The notes beneath the pieces were generated by a model, which searched no databases, was not told the DNA's origin, and worked only from the letters and a program-made list of their open reading frames with translations. From positions 2,166,501-2,230,500 of the forward strand of contig NZ_CP073581.1 of NCBI RefSeq assembly GCF_018200035.1: a DNA stretch of 64,000 bases, written 5' to 3'. Made by a program: the position numbers and the translations under genes. The stretch is from Sulfitobacter albidus. Lineage in GTDB: Bacteria > Pseudomonadota > Alphaproteobacteria > Rhodobacterales > Rhodobacteraceae. This document shows, piece after piece, positions 10,814 to 20,792 of the stretch; position 1 is the stretch's first letter; each line of letters begins with the position of its first letter.

Positions 10814-10886
10814 GGGCGGCTCCTGTAGTTGCGCGCGGAAGGGGATCAGATAGGCGTAGGAAGCGCCGGGGACCAGTGGCCACAGG

Positions 10887-10926
10887 CAAAAAGGGCCGCG
10901 GTGCGTCGCACCCCGGCCCTTTTGTC
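10887..10926 (-). terminator. Rho-independent terminator after the lipoprotein gene
   Basis: A GC-rich hairpin (GGGCCGCGGTGCG, loop TCG, CACCCCGGCCC) with one C-C mismatch is flanked by A-runs on one side and TTTT on the other, so it can act on both strands. On the minus strand it follows the lipoprotein stop at 10950 and separates it from phoH. Confidence 0.85.
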
Positions 10927-10949
10927 GCGTATTGTTGCAGGCGCGGCGA

Positions 10950-11270
10950 TCAGATCGGATCCCCGATGATCCGGGTGGATCCTTTCTTGAAATCACCCAC
11001 GGTCTGTGTGGGCGGTGCGACGCCGGAGCACACCGGCTTGCCGTATTTGTCGAGACGGGCGGAAAGATAGCCCTCGACCCCGTCGTCGATAATCCAGTGA
11101 TCGCAGCCGTTCGGATCGACCCAGATCCCCGCCTCAAGCTGGCTGAGGTGCTTGCGGTCGATGCCCCGGTCGACGGTCTTGTCCGGGCCGTTCTTGGTGA
11201 ATTGCGCATCCTCACAGGCGGCGAGCGCGGTGATCGCGACGAGTGCGAGGCCGATTTTCAGAGTATTCAT
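10950..11270 (-). CDS. Small lipoprotein sharing a domain with the neighbouring OmpA-family protein
   Basis: A 106-residue predicted lipoprotein of unknown function. MNTLKIGLALVAITALAAC ends in a lipobox with Cys-19 as the lipidated residue. The middle carries IWVDPNGCDHWIIDDGVEGY and then a GKPVC segment, which is closely repeated in the next gene upstream (11281-11856, IWVDPDGCEHWVMDDGVEGY and GIPVC). The two therefore share a domain, probably by duplication. The start at 11270 was chosen for the signal peptide; the open frame reaches 11372 inside the neighbour. The intergenic gap is 10 bases, so the pair is an operon. Confidence 0.85.
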   Translation of the reverse strand: MNTLKIGLALVAITALAACEDAQFTKNGPDKTVDRGIDRKHLSQLEAGIWVDPNGCDHWIIDDGVEGYLSARLDKYGKPVCSGVAPPTQTVGDFKKGSTRIIGDPI

Positions 11271-11280
11271 GTCAGGCCCT

Positions 11281-11856
11281 TCAGCGGATGCAGATGATTT
11301 CGACGCGGCGGTTTTTGGCCTGCCCCGATGCGGTTTGGTTCGAAGCAGCGGGCTGACGCTCGCCGTAGCCACGCACGTCGGCGATGCGCACGCCAGACGC
11401 CTGTGCCACCTTGGCGACCGAATTGGCGCGGTTCAGCGACAGGCGCATGTTGTAGGCGTCAGAGGCACGGCTGTCGGTGTGGCCGGTGATGATGAAGCTT
11501 GTCGCCTGCGCCTTGGTGAAGAAGTCGCGCAGACGGGCCTGACCGTGCTTGGAGATGCGTGCGGAGTTGGTGGCAAAGAACTGGTCGCTTTGCATCACGC
11601 CGCAGACGTTGCCCCGGCGGCAGACCGGAATGCCCTGACGGTTGGTGTGCGGGGTCATGTAGCCCTCGACACCGTCGTCCATGACCCAGTGTTCGCACCC
11701 GTCGGGATCGACCCAGATCGTTGGAATGTACTGACCGCCGTCACGGTCCTGCTGAGATCTCGTTTGTGCGTCCACCGCCGTGCCCTGCAACGCAAGGGCC
11801 GCCACCAGCGCGACGGACGCCGCGGCACGCATGGCTTTGAAAAGTGTGTTTGCCAC
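11281..11856 (-). CDS. OmpA-family cell-envelope protein
   Basis: A 191-residue secreted protein with a signal peptide (cleavage after about residue 30, TAVDA). An N-terminal domain of about 50 residues is shared with the downstream lipoprotein (WVDPxGCxHWxxDDGVEGY). It is followed by an OmpA C-terminal peptidoglycan-binding domain: FIITGHTDSRASDAYNMRLS, NRANSVAKV and the ending KNRRVEIICI. It probably anchors the outer membrane or a lipoprotein partner to peptidoglycan. The gene pair lies between miaB and phoH. Confidence 0.9.
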   Translation of the reverse strand: MANTLFKAMRAAASVALVAALALQGTAVDAQTRSQQDRDGGQYIPTIWVDPDGCEHWVMDDGVEGYMTPHTNRQGIPVCRRGNVCGVMQSDQFFATNSARISKHGQARLRDFFTKAQATSFIITGHTDSRASDAYNMRLSLNRANSVAKVAQASGVRIADVRGYGERQPAASNQTASGQAKNRRVEIICIR

Positions 11857-12038
11857 AGCTCTTTTCCTTATCTTGTTCCCCCGGAGGCGCCGATACCCGG
11901 CAGCGGGCCTTTTGGCGCGACTCCACCTCGTCAGCGTAGGCAGAAAACGCCCCGCTGGGAAGGGAATATTCGCAGATGTAGTGGGGTTTTAGCCCTTGGC
12001 CGCTAGAGAAAGCGCCAATTTTGCACAATTGACCCGGA

Positions 12039-13364
12039 TCACGCGCCGGTGCGTAGCCGTGCGCCAAGCGAATTGGTCACCGCTTCGGTGATGGTGACGG
12101 GCACCAGATCACCGATTTGCGCCGTGCAGTCGTTGATATGCACCGCGTGCAGGTATTCGGATTTGCCGACCATCTGCCCCGGCTCGCGCCCGACCTTTTC
12201 GACAAGCACGTGCAGATCGCGGCCCACCATCTCTTGCTGGATTTCGCGCTGCTGGCGGGTGATGAGCGTCTGCAGGCGTTGCAGGCGTTCGTCGGCCTCG
12301 GCGCTGTCGACCTGCGCACGCTCCGCCGCCGGGGTGCCGGGGCGGGTGGAATATTTGAAGCTGTAGGCGTAGCCGTAGCGGACCTGCGCCACCAGATCGA
12401 GGGTCGCCTGGAAATCCGCCTCGGTCTCTTCGGGAAAGCCCACGATGAAATCGCCCGACATCATGATGTCGGGGCGGGCCTCGCGGATCCGCTCGATCAG
12501 CCGCAGGTAGCTTTCGGCGGTGTGGCTGCGGTTCATTCGCTTGAGGATGCGGTCGCTGCCCGATTGGACCGGCAGGTGCAGATAGGGCATCAGCGCGGGC
12601 GTGTCGGCGTGGGCCGCGATCAGATCGTCGGTCATGTCGTTGGGGTGCGAGGTGGTGTAGCGGATGCGCGCCAGCCCGTCGATCTGCGCCAGTTCCCGGA
12701 TCAATTGCGCGAGGGTCATGCCGCCGTGGTAGGCGTTGACGTTCTGGCCCAGCAGCGTGACCTCGCGCACGCCACGCGCGACCAGCTCCTGCGCCTCGGT
12801 CAGCACGCGGTCGGCGGGGCGGGAGACTTCGGCGCCACGGGTATAGGGCACGACGCAGAAGGCGCAGAACTTGTCACAGCCTTCCTGCACGGTCAGGAAC
12901 GCGGCGGGCGCGCGTTTGGCCTGCGTGCCACGGCCCTTGAGGTGGGCGAATTTATCCTCTTCAGGGAAATCGGTGTCGAGCGCGGTGTGGCCCGCGCGCA
13001 CCCGCGCCTCCATCTGCGGCAGGCGGTGATAGCTTTGCGGGCCGACGACCAGATCGACGGCGGGCTGACGGCGCATGATCTCTTCGCCCTCGGCCTGCGC
13101 CACGCAGCCCGCCACACCGATCTTGAGATCGGGCTTGTCGGCCTTGAGCTTCTTCATCCGGCCCAGTTCGGAATAGACCTTTTCGGCGGCCTTCTCGCGG
13201 ATGTGGCAGGTGTTGAGCAGGATCATATCCGCATCTTCCGCACGCTCGGTCGTGACGTAGCCCTCAAGGCTCTCGGCCATGCGTTCGCTGTCGTAGACGT
13301 TCATCTGGCAGCCATACGTCTTGATAAAGAGCTTCTTTGGCGCGTCGGTGGGGGTCCGGGACAT
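12039..13364 (-). CDS. miaB: tRNA-2-methylthio-N6-dimethylallyladenosine synthase
   Basis: A radical-SAM methylthiotransferase acting on A37 of tRNAs that read codons starting with U. Domain order is normal: N-terminal UPF0004 domain ([17 protein letters not shown], with further Cys in [10 protein letters not shown] and GVAGCVAQ), radical SAM core ([16 protein letters not shown]), and a C-terminal TRAM domain. The start at ATG 13364 gives the usual 441 residues; the frame stays open to 14186 but that part is antisense to the next gene. Confidence 0.97.
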   Translation of the reverse strand: MSRTPTDAPKKLFIKTYGCQMNVYDSERMAESLEGYVTTERAEDADMILLNTCHIREKAAEKVYSELGRMKKLKADKPDLKIGVAGCVAQAEGEEIMRRQPAVDLVVGPQSYHRLPQMEARVRAGHTALDTDFPEEDKFAHLKGRGTQAKRAPAAFLTVQEGCDKFCAFCVVPYTRGAEVSRPADRVLTEAQELVARGVREVTLLGQNVNAYHGGMTLAQLIRELAQIDGLARIRYTTSHPNDMTDDLIAAHADTPALMPYLHLPVQSGSDRILKRMNRSHTAESYLRLIERIREARPDIMMSGDFIVGFPEETEADFQATLDLVAQVRYGYAYSFKYSTRPGTPAAERAQVDSAEADERLQRLQTLITRQQREIQQEMVGRDLHVLVEKVGREPGQMVGKSEYLHAVHINDCTAQIGDLVPVTITEAVTNSLGARLRTGA

Positions 13365-13472
13365 GGGAAAGGTTCCGCTGGAAGTGGTTTTCGGGGTCAG
13401 CCGCGACCTAGCAGCGCTACGGCGATCTTGCAATGCACGCCGAATTAACCGATTCTGCGGCAAAGCAGCCCG

Positions 13473-14354
13473 ATGCAGGATCCCATGCAGTACGCAGACC
13501 TCGATACATTCATTGCCCGGCACAAGGGGGCCAGCCTGCGCGGCCCTATCGCCATCGTGCTGATCGAGGATGACGTGGAGGTCGACACGACCCTGCGGCA
13601 CCACATGCAATCGGGGTTCAGACACGTCATCGCCCTGATGCCGCAAAGCTTTACCCTGCCCCGCGATTTGCAGGAAACGGTGCACCGCATCGACTATGAC
13701 TGCACCGCCGAAGGGGCGACCGAACGGGCGGTCAATGCCCTTATCGCGATCGCGCCGGGGCAGTGGATCTATTACTGCTACAACGCCGAATACCTGTTCT
13801 TTCCCTTCTGCGAGACGCGCAGTGTCGGCGAAATGCTGGCCTTTCACACCGAAGAACGGCGTGACGCGATGCTGACCTATATCATTGATCTTTACGCCGA
13901 CGATCTGGGGCAATACCCGCTGGCGGTCTCGCTGGATGCCGCGCATCTGGACCGTTCGGGGTACTACGCGCTCGCCCGCCCCGATCCCGCCAATGAGGGG
14001 CACCCCAAAGAACGGCAGCTTGATTTCTTCGGCGGGTTGCGCTGGCGGTTCGAGGAACACGTGCCCCCCGCCCGCCGCAAGATCGACCGCATCGCGATTT
14101 TCCGCGCTAAGCCCGGGTTGGAACTGCGCGAGGATCACACGTTTAACGACGAAGAATACAATACCTACGCCTGCCCGTGGCACCACAATATCACCGCGAC
14201 GGTCTGTTCGTTCCGCACGGCCAAGGCGCTGAAGCTGAATTCAGGCAGCCGGTACGAGATCGACACGTTCACGTGGCACAACTCGGCCCCGTTTGAATGG
14301 CATTCCCGGCAATTGCTGGATCTGGGGCTGATGGAGCCGGGGCAGTGGTTTTAG
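13473..14354 (+). CDS. Conserved hypothetical protein, possibly glycosyltransferase-like
   Basis: A 293-residue soluble protein, divergent from miaB. No family was identified with confidence. [19 protein letters not shown] followed by HVIALMP, and later [12 protein letters not shown], loosely resemble a GT-A fold (a strand with paired acidic residues), but no DxD motif is certain. It is rich in aromatic residues and His ([20 protein letters not shown]). Start ATG 13473; an ATG at 13485 is equally possible. Confidence 0.6.
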   Translation: MQDPMQYADLDTFIARHKGASLRGPIAIVLIEDDVEVDTTLRHHMQSGFRHVIALMPQSFTLPRDLQETVHRIDYDCTAEGATERAVNALIAIAPGQWIYYCYNAEYLFFPFCETRSVGEMLAFHTEERRDAMLTYIIDLYADDLGQYPLAVSLDAAHLDRSGYYALARPDPANEGHPKERQLDFFGGLRWRFEEHVPPARRKIDRIAIFRAKPGLELREDHTFNDEEYNTYACPWHHNITATVCSFRTAKALKLNSGSRYEIDTFTWHNSAPFEWHSRQLLDLGLMEPGQWF

Positions 14355-14368
14355 GATAGACCGCTGAA

Positions 14369-14746
14369 CTAGCCGCCGGTGCCGCGGTTCACCTTGACCT
14401 TGCTGGGCGGCAGGCTGCTGCGTGCGGGCGCGCCACCGGTTTCGGTCAGGCCCAGTTGCTCAAGCGCCTGCGCCTCGTCACTGCCCGGCGCGTAGCCAAG
14501 ATCGTCGATGGCGGCCCTGGCCGGATCGCCCTGCCTTGCCGGATCGGCGGGGGTGCCCATGGCCTTTGCCACCAGCTCTGTCACGATGCCATCGACGGCG
14601 GCACGCACTTGCGGGTCGGTGCGGATCAGCGCAGCCAGGCCGATCATCATCGCGAACGCCAGTACGCGGCCCACGATGCGGGCCTTTCGCGCGCGGGATC
14701 GGCGGCTCATCAGGCGTTCTTCGCGGTATGTTTCTGCAAAGCTCAT
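14369..14746 (-). CDS. Hypothetical single-pass membrane protein
   Basis: 125 residues, no family recognised. A basic N-terminus (RRSRARKARIVGR) precedes one hydrophobic helix (VLAFAMMIGLAALI), and then a C-terminal domain of about 80 residues contains DDLGYAPGSDEAQALEQLGL and a Ser/Pro-rich end. Topology is probably N-in with the C-terminus in the periplasm. The start at 14746 was chosen over 14794 because the N-terminus then begins with a normal polar segment. It is convergent with the gene at 13473. Confidence 0.65.
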   Translation of the reverse strand: MSFAETYREERLMSRRSRARKARIVGRVLAFAMMIGLAALIRTDPQVRAAVDGIVTELVAKAMGTPADPARQGDPARAAIDDLGYAPGSDEAQALEQLGLTETGGAPARSSLPPSKVKVNRGTGG

Positions 14747-14837
14747 GTGCGGTAGTGTGCCGGATAATCGGGGCCAATTTAGGGCGCGCGGCAAAAAACC
14801 GCTCGCGCCTGCGGCGGGGCGCGGCTACCTGTGCGGG

Positions 14838-15950
14838 ATGGAGACATCGTTTGAGATCTTTCTGGCCTGCGCGCCGGGGCTGGAGGACATGCTGTGCGCC
14901 GAAGCGCTGGCAGCGGGGTTCGCGGATGTCACCGCCCTCCCCGGCGGCGTGACGGTGACCGGCGGCTGGCCCGAGGTCTGGCGCGCCAATCTGCAACTGC
15001 GCGGCGCAACCCGCGTGCTGGCGCGCATCGGCGGGTTCATGGCGTTTCACCTTGCGCAGTTGGACAAACGCAGCCGCAAGTTCCCCTTTGGCGAGATCCT
15101 GCGCCGCGATGTGCCGCTGCGCGTGCAGGTCACGACCAAAGCCTCGAAAATCTACCACGCCAAGGCCGCGCAGCAGCGGGTCGAGACGGCGCTGACCGAC
15201 ACCCACGGGCTGACGCTGGATGCGGAGGCGGCCCTGACGCTCAAGGTGCGCATCGACGACAATGCCGTGACCTTCAGCCTCGATACCTCGGGGGAGAGCC
15301 TGCACAAGCGCGGGCACAAGCTGGCCGTGGGCAAGGCGCCCATGCGCGAGACGCTTGCGGCGCTTATGCTGGCGCGCGCGGGGTTTAACGGCCATGCGCC
15401 GCTGGTCGATCCGATGTGCGGCTCGGGCACCTTCCCGATCGAGGCGGCAGAGATCGCGGCGGGGCTGTGGCCCGGTCGCTCGCGCAGCTTTGCGTTCGAG
15501 GATCTGGCAAGCTTTGACGCGGGCGCCTATGCGGCGATGAAAGCCGGGATGCCCGCCGCCCCCGACGGGCCGGTGCGGTTTTACGGGTCCGACCGGGATG
15601 CAGGCGCGGTGCGGATGAGCCAGCAGAATGCCGAGCGCGCGGGCGTGGCGGGGATGACGGCGTTTGCGATGGCGCCCGCGTCCGACCTTGTGGCGCCCGA
15701 CGGGCCGCCCGGGCTGGTCATGGTCAACCCGCCCTATGGCGCGCGCATCGGCAACAAGAAACCGCTCTACGCGCTCTACGGATCGCTGGGCGAGACGCTC
15801 AAGGCGCGGTTCACGGGCTGGCGCGTGGCGATGGTGACGTCCGATCCCGGACTGGCCAAAACCGCCGGGCTGCCCTTTGGCCCGCAGGGCCCGGCGATTG
15901 CGCACGGCGGGTTGAAAGTCTGGCTGTGGCAGACGCCGCCGCTGCGCTAG
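14838..15950 (+). CDS. 23S rRNA guanine-N2 methyltransferase-like protein (THUMP + UPF0020)
   Basis: A class I SAM-dependent RNA methyltransferase of 370 residues. An N-terminal THUMP-like RNA-binding domain is followed by the methyltransferase core: PLVDPMCGSGTFPIEAAEIA binds SAM and LVMVNPPYGARI holds the catalytic NPPY motif. This is the arrangement of the RlmL N-terminal half (m2G2445 in E. coli), but the exact target is inferred. The start at ATG 14838 aligns with the domain edge; no strong ribosome-binding site is visible. Confidence 0.88.
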   Translation: METSFEIFLACAPGLEDMLCAEALAAGFADVTALPGGVTVTGGWPEVWRANLQLRGATRVLARIGGFMAFHLAQLDKRSRKFPFGEILRRDVPLRVQVTTKASKIYHAKAAQQRVETALTDTHGLTLDAEAALTLKVRIDDNAVTFSLDTSGESLHKRGHKLAVGKAPMRETLAALMLARAGFNGHAPLVDPMCGSGTFPIEAAEIAAGLWPGRSRSFAFEDLASFDAGAYAAMKAGMPAAPDGPVRFYGSDRDAGAVRMSQQNAERAGVAGMTAFAMAPASDLVAPDGPPGLVMVNPPYGARIGNKKPLYALYGSLGETLKARFTGWRVAMVTSDPGLAKTAGLPFGPQGPAIAHGGLKVWLWQTPPLR

Positions 15951-16747
15951 CGCGCGCTCACCACCCGGAACCCCGTCGCGCGGTCGTAGGGCATCGCACC
16001 ACGCCAGCGCAGCAAAGGCCAGACGTAGAGCCACACGAACGCCAAGAGCACGATGACCCCGCCTCCGACGTAGACCCAGATCTGCGCCATGGGCGGCAGG
16101 TCGGCCAAGCTGTCGGGCGGCAGGACGCTCAGAACGGTCGATCCGATGCCCAAAAGCACGAATGGCCCAAGCCGCCGCACCTCCCGGCACATCGCACATC
16201 CCTGACCCGTGATCCTCAGCCCGGTAAGCCGTTTTCCCGGCGTGCGACCCCGTCGGGCAAGCAACAGCGCACTGGCAAGCATCAGCACAAGCGGATTGAG
16301 AGCGCTTTGCGGGGTGAGGATCGTCGTGGGGCTGTCGCTTCCGTCGAGTGCTACGGTGATTGAGCGCTGGCTGGAGGTCGTGACGGCCCCGTCTTGGGAG
16401 ATCCGCCGATCAAAGATGATTGTCAGCGTGCGCCCGTTGTAGAGGCCCCAAGACCTATTCGTGCACAGCGACGCTGCATCCGGCGGTGATGGCGCAACCA
16501 GATCGGCGAGTTCCTGCGAAATGGATTTGACGGGCAGGCATTGCGTGTACGAGACCCCGCCAGACAGGCGCAAACGCGTCTCGTCCGGGCGCAGAAACGG
16601 GAGCAGCAGCAGCGTCGTCAACAAGCTGACGAGCAATGCGTCAACGCCCACGGCAATCAGGCGTCGCCAGAAAAAGCGCGGTTGCGGCGGGGTCGGAACC
16701 TGCGACGTGCCGTTACAGATTTTCGGCCTGCGGCATGCCCAGCACAT
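15947..16747 (-). CDS. RDD-family integral membrane protein
   Basis: About 266 residues with an RDD-domain pattern: an FFWRRLIAVGVDALLV helix with the Arg-x-x-Asp-type residues, a large extracytoplasmic loop of about 95 residues with three cysteines, a second hydrophobic helix, and GRTPGKRLTGLRITG, which is the hallmark of the family. The function is unknown; RDD proteins are suspected transporters. The likely ATG at 16747 overlaps the 3' end of fabI by 35 bases, suggesting coupling. The 3' end overlaps the convergent methyltransferase gene by 4 bases. Confidence 0.78.
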   Translation of the reverse strand: MCWACRRPKICNGTSQVPTPPQPRFFWRRLIAVGVDALLVSLLTTLLLLPFLRPDETRLRLSGGVSYTQCLPVKSISQELADLVAPSPPDAASLCTNRSWGLYNGRTLTIIFDRRISQDGAVTTSSQRSITVALDGSDSPTTILTPQSALNPLVLMLASALLLARRGRTPGKRLTGLRITGQGCAMCREVRRLGPFVLLGIGSTVLSVLPPDSLADLPPMAQIWVYVGGGVIVLLAFVWLYVWPLLRWRGAMPYDRATGFRVVSAR

Positions 16748-17504
16748 GATAGCCGCCGTCGACGTGGATGATCTCTCCGGTGGTGCAGGCGCCGGCGTCC
16801 GAGGCGAGGTAGACCGCCGTGCCGCCCACCGCCTCAAGCGTCGCGTTGGCGCGCAGGGGTGCGTTCTGGTTGGTGTGCTTGTAGGTCTTGCGCGCGCCGC
16901 CGATGGCCGCACCGGCGAGCGTTTTCATAGGGCCGGGCGAGATTGCGTTCACGCGGATGCCCTCGGGGCCCAGATCATTGGCCAGATAGCGTGTGGCGCT
17001 CTCAAGGGCGGCCTTTGCCACGCCCATCACGTTGTAATTCGGCACGACCTTGTTGGAGCCCTGATAGGTCAGCGTCAGCAGCGTGCCGCCATTTGCGACC
17101 ATCATCGGATGCGCGCGCCGCGCGACCTCGATAAAGCTGTAGGCAGAGATGTCCATCGAATGCTTGAAATTCGCGCGCGAGGTATTCAGGAACCGGCCCG
17201 TCAGTTCGGATTTGTCGGAAAACGCGATGGCGTGCACGACGAAATCGAGCGTCTCCCACCGCGCGCCAAGCGCCGCAAACGCGGCGTCCAGCGAGGCGTC
17301 GTCTGTGACGTCCACGTCCACCATGAAATCCGACCCGACGCTTTCGGCCAGCGGCTTGAGACGGGTGCCAAAGGCCTCGCCCTGATAGGTAAAGGCCAGC
17401 TCCGCCCCCTGCCCGGCCATCGCTTTGGCGATGCCCCACGCGATCGAACGTTCGTTGGCGACGCCCATGATAAGCCCGCGCTTGCCCTGCAACATCCCGG
17501 TCAT
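16713..17504 (-). CDS. fabI: Enoyl-[acyl-carrier-protein] reductase (NADH)
   Basis: Last step of each fatty-acid elongation cycle. An SDR-type protein of 263 residues with the FabI pattern: GLIMGVANERSIAWGIAK for the cofactor loop, the active-site Tyr in PNYNVMGVAKAALES (Tyr-x6-Lys) and IRVNAISPGPMKTLAG. It lies 11 bases after fabB, so fabB-fabI form an operon. Confidence 0.97.
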   Translation of the reverse strand: MTGMLQGKRGLIMGVANERSIAWGIAKAMAGQGAELAFTYQGEAFGTRLKPLAESVGSDFMVDVDVTDDASLDAAFAALGARWETLDFVVHAIAFSDKSELTGRFLNTSRANFKHSMDISAYSFIEVARRAHPMMVANGGTLLTLTYQGSNKVVPNYNVMGVAKAALESATRYLANDLGPEGIRVNAISPGPMKTLAGAAIGGARKTYKHTNQNAPLRANATLEAVGGTAVYLASDAGACTTGEIIHVDGGYHVLGMPQAENL

Positions 17505-17515
17505 CCTCGTGATCC

Positions 17516-18745
17516 TTACGCTTTGTATTTCGACAGGATCATGGATCCGTTTGTACCGCCGAACCCGAATGAGTTCGTCATCACCGAGTCCAGCCCGGCG
17601 TCCTCGACCAGCGTGGTCGCGATTTCCGCCGGGTCCAGCCGCTCGTCGAGGGTTTCGACGTTGATCGAGGGGGCGATGAAATCATCCTCCAGCATCAGCA
17701 GGCAAAAGATCGCCTCGAGCGCGCCGGCCGCACCCTGCGCGTGGCCGGTCATGGATTTGGTCGAGCTGACGGGCGGTGTGGACCCTTGGCCGAACACGCG
17801 ACGCACGGCCTCGATCTCGCCCACGTCGCCGACGGGGGTCGAGGTGCCGTGGGCGTTGATGTAGCTCACAGAGCGGTCTTCGGGCAGGGTTTCGAGCGCG
17901 AGGCGCATCGCGCGCTCGCCGCCCTCACCCGAGGGGGCGACCATGTCGTGCCCGTCAGAGGTCGCGGCGTAGCCGGTGACCTCGGCGTAGATCTTTGCGC
18001 CACGGGCCAGCGCGTGTTCGAGATCTTCGAGCACGACCATGCCGCCACCGCCGGAGATCACGAATCCGTCGCGGTCCTGATCGAACGCGCGGCTCGCCCG
18101 GTCGGGGGTGTCGTTGTATTTCGACGACATCGCGCCCATCGCGTCGAACAGGCACGAAAGCGTCCAGTCCAGCTCTTCGCCGCCACCCGCGAACATAACG
18201 TCCTGTTTGCCCAGCATGATCTGCTCTGCCGCGTTGCCGATGCAGTGCAGCGAGGTCGAACAGGCCGAGGTGATGGAATAGTTGATACCCTTGATCTTGT
18301 AGGCGGTGGACAGGTTCGCGCTGACGGTGGACGACATGCACTTGGGCACCGCAAAGGGGCCGATGCGTTTGGTCGCCCCGGTCTTTTCAACCGTATCATG
18401 CGCGGCCTTCATGGCAGAGGTGGACGGCCCGCCCGAGCCTGCGACAAGCCCGGTGCGCGGGTTACTCACCGTGTCCTCGCCCAGCCCTGCGTCGGCAATC
18501 GCCTGCTCCATCGCCAGAAAGGCGTAAGCCGCGCCCGGCCCCATGAAGCGCAGTGTGCGCTTGTCGATATGCGCGGCCACGTCGATCTTGAGCGTGCCCG
18601 CGATCTGGCTGCGAAAGCCGTGCTCGGCCATGGCGGGGGCGGCTTCGATCCCGCTGGTGCCTGCTTTGAGGGCGGCGCGCACCTCATCGGCATTGTTCCC
18701 GATCGATGAGACGATGCCCAATCCGGTGACTACGACACGGCGCAT
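17516..18745 (-). CDS. fabB: 3-oxoacyl-[acyl-carrier-protein] synthase I
   Basis: Condensing enzyme of type II fatty-acid synthesis, 409 residues. The nucleophile Cys lies in [14 protein letters not shown]; the two His lie in [11 protein letters not shown] and [11 protein letters not shown], and the C-terminal glycine-rich loop in [11 protein letters not shown]. This CHH pattern is that of FabB/FabF; the neighbourhood with fabA and fabI, both used for unsaturated fatty-acid synthesis, points to FabB. It begins 200 bases from the divergent RTX gene instead of directly following fabA. Confidence 0.95.
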   Translation of the reverse strand: MRRVVVTGLGIVSSIGNNADEVRAALKAGTSGIEAAPAMAEHGFRSQIAGTLKIDVAAHIDKRTLRFMGPGAAYAFLAMEQAIADAGLGEDTVSNPRTGLVAGSGGPSTSAMKAAHDTVEKTGATKRIGPFAVPKCMSSTVSANLSTAYKIKGINYSITSACSTSLHCIGNAAEQIMLGKQDVMFAGGGEELDWTLSCLFDAMGAMSSKYNDTPDRASRAFDQDRDGFVISGGGGMVVLEDLEHALARGAKIYAEVTGYAATSDGHDMVAPSGEGGERAMRLALETLPEDRSVSYINAHGTSTPVGDVGEIEAVRRVFGQGSTPPVSSTKSMTGHAQGAAGALEAIFCLLMLEDDFIAPSINVETLDERLDPAEIATTLVEDAGLDSVMTNSFGFGGTNGSMILSKYKA

Positions 18746-18945
18746 ACCAACACTCCCTTTGGTTGTTGACCCTACTTAGGCCAAGGCCGCGCGCGGGTGC
18801 AAGGGCGGCCCGCTTTCTAAACCCTTTGGCAAGGGATTTTCAACGGTTTGAAAAGGATGTTTCGCCATACGGGTCGTACACCCCCAAACGCGCCAGCAGA
18901 GCGTCGCGGGACGACAGGGTTCTCATTTTCAGTTCGGAGACCCAT

Positions 18946-20778
18946 ATGATCAGAGGCCAGACCACCGGCGGCAATGACCGCATCACAGGCACAGCAAATG
19001 CGGAGCGACTGGAAGGCGGGAATGGCAATGATACGCTGATCGGCGGCGCGGGTGCCGATACGCTTGTGGGCGGCGCAGGCAACGACCGGCTCGTTGCGTC
19101 GGACGGCGCAGGCACCACGGGTCTGCGCGGCGGCGGCGGAAACGATTTCCTGGCGGCAAGCATGCGCGGCGCGGGGCAGGTGCACCAGTTTGGCATGGAC
19201 GGCAACGACACCCTTCAGATGGATCTGACCAAGGACGCCAACCGGTTCAGCGGCGGGGATCAAATCGCCTACATGGGCCACCACGTCTATGGCGGCACGG
19301 GGCGCGACACCTTTGCCTTTGTCAACAGCGGTGCCGCGCGTGGTGTCATCATCGGACGCATCGACGACTTCAACGCCGCCGAAGACTGGTTGACCGTAGA
19401 CGGTCGTGCCATCGATCTGGCGCGACCCGGCGCCGATGTGAAGTTCTTCGAATTCCTGGACCAGCAATGGATCAAGGTCGGCGCCAATGCCTATTACGCC
19501 ATGGAGGGCGCGCGCGAGGGCGGCGGGGAGCGGCATTTTCTGGACGCCGACAACCTGGACAGAATGCTCAAGGCCAGCAAGGGGCCGGCCGTCGCCTTTA
19601 TCGACCAGCAAAACGAGGTGCCGCTGGGCGACATCACCCCCGCTGCCGGGCGGGTGAATTCGGTATCGCTTGGCGGCTACGATGGGGATGGCAGGATTGC
19701 GGGCACCGCGGGCAACGACGTCATCAACGACACGCGGGTGCGCAGCGCCTCGCTGGATGAACGAATCACCGACGGGCGCTTTACCGCCGGGGCGGGCAAC
19801 GATCTGGTCAACGCGGGCAAAGGGGACGACACGGTATTCGGCGGGGCTGGCAACGACAGCCTTGCGGGCGGCATCGACAGGGACGTGCTGCACGGGGAGG
19901 CCGGGCACGACCGTCTCTACGGTGGCAGTGAGCACGACACCCTCACCGGCGGGACGGGAAACGACACGCTGCGCGGCGGCACCGGCAACGACAGGCTCGA
20001 CGGCCATGCCGGGGCGGATGCGCTGCACGGCGGGCACGGGCGCGATACGCTGAACGGCGGCGCAGGCAACGACCAGCTGATCGGCGCGGCCAACGGGGAC
20101 CGGATCGACGGGGGCAGCGGCCACGATCTGCTCTCGGGCGGGGATGGCGCCGACCGCCTGCGCGGCGGATCGGGGCGCGATACGGTCTGGGCCGGCAACG
20201 GCGATGACGACATCGCCGGCGGCGGCTGGAGCGATGCACTCTACGGTCAGGGCGGCGACGATACGCTCAACGGCGGTAGCGGGCGCGACACGCTGGGCGG
20301 CGGTGCCGGGAATGACCGGCTGAGCGGGGGCGCGTGGGACGATGAATTGTTCGGCTGGGCGGGTAACGACCGGCTGATGGGCGGCACCGGGCGCGATCTG
20401 CTGCACGGCGGTGGGGGGCGCGACACCCTGCTGGGCGGAAAGGAGGCCGACATTGCCATCGGCGGGGCGGGGGCGGATGATTTTGTCTTTTTTGCCAAAC
20501 ATCTCGTCGATTGGGACAGCCTGTCGGGCGGCGCGCAGCAGCGGCTGTCCCGGCTCGACCGGATCGAGGATTTCGAGATCGGCCGCGACGAGATCACGCT
20601 CAAGGGGTATCGCGGGGTCGACGGGCTGTCTGATCTGGGCGGACGCACCGTCACCTTTGACGGGCGCGATTGGGTGCAGGTCACAGTGACCTCAACCAAC
20701 CAGCGCCTTCTGGTCGGGCTCGACGAGGGTGAGGATTGGTCAGACCTGCGCAGCGCCGATCATTTCGAATTCCTCTGA
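18946..20778 (+). CDS. RTX calcium-binding repeat protein, probable type I secretion substrate
   Basis: A 610-residue glycine/aspartate-rich protein without an N-terminal signal peptide. Residues about 1-60 and 280-510 are nonapeptide repeats of the GGxGxDxLxGG type, such as [17 protein letters not shown], which bind calcium in a beta-roll. Residues about 65-270 are non-repetitive and carry no catalytic motif I recognise. The C-terminus ([17 protein letters not shown] onward) resembles the non-cleaved secretion end of RTX proteins. The ATG at 18946 follows GGAGA at a good distance. No HlyB/HlyD/TolC genes are nearby. It lies between fabA and fabB on the opposite strand. Confidence 0.88.
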   Translation: MIRGQTTGGNDRITGTANAERLEGGNGNDTLIGGAGADTLVGGAGNDRLVASDGAGTTGLRGGGGNDFLAASMRGAGQVHQFGMDGNDTLQMDLTKDANRFSGGDQIAYMGHHVYGGTGRDTFAFVNSGAARGVIIGRIDDFNAAEDWLTVDGRAIDLARPGADVKFFEFLDQQWIKVGANAYYAMEGAREGGGERHFLDADNLDRMLKASKGPAVAFIDQQNEVPLGDITPAAGRVNSVSLGGYDGDGRIAGTAGNDVINDTRVRSASLDERITDGRFTAGAGNDLVNAGKGDDTVFGGAGNDSLAGGIDRDVLHGEAGHDRLYGGSEHDTLTGGTGNDTLRGGTGNDRLDGHAGADALHGGHGRDTLNGGAGNDQLIGAANGDRIDGGSGHDLLSGGDGADRLRGGSGRDTVWAGNGDDDIAGGGWSDALYGQGGDDTLNGGSGRDTLGGGAGNDRLSGGAWDDELFGWAGNDRLMGGTGRDLLHGGGGRDTLLGGKEADIAIGGAGADDFVFFAKHLVDWDSLSGGAQQRLSRLDRIEDFEIGRDEITLKGYRGVDGLSDLGGRTVTFDGRDWVQVTVTSTNQRLLVGLDEGEDWSDLRSADHFEFL

Positions 20779-20792
20779 AAAGCCTGCGTGGA

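Noticed and set aside
13365..14186. N-terminal extension of miaB
   Set aside because: The open frame upstream of 13364 is antisense to the 13473 gene and has no MiaB homology; the protein is full-length from 13364.
19000..20450. Short periodic DNA repeats resembling a repeat array
   Set aside because: They are degenerate codons for RTX nonapeptides, without identical repeats or unique spacers, so not a CRISPR array or satellite.
18817..20502. A 561-codon minus-strand frame rich in VAP-type repeats
   Set aside because: Its repeats are the reverse image of the RTX repeats; the plus strand has calcium-binding motifs, a ribosome-binding site and a secretion-like end.
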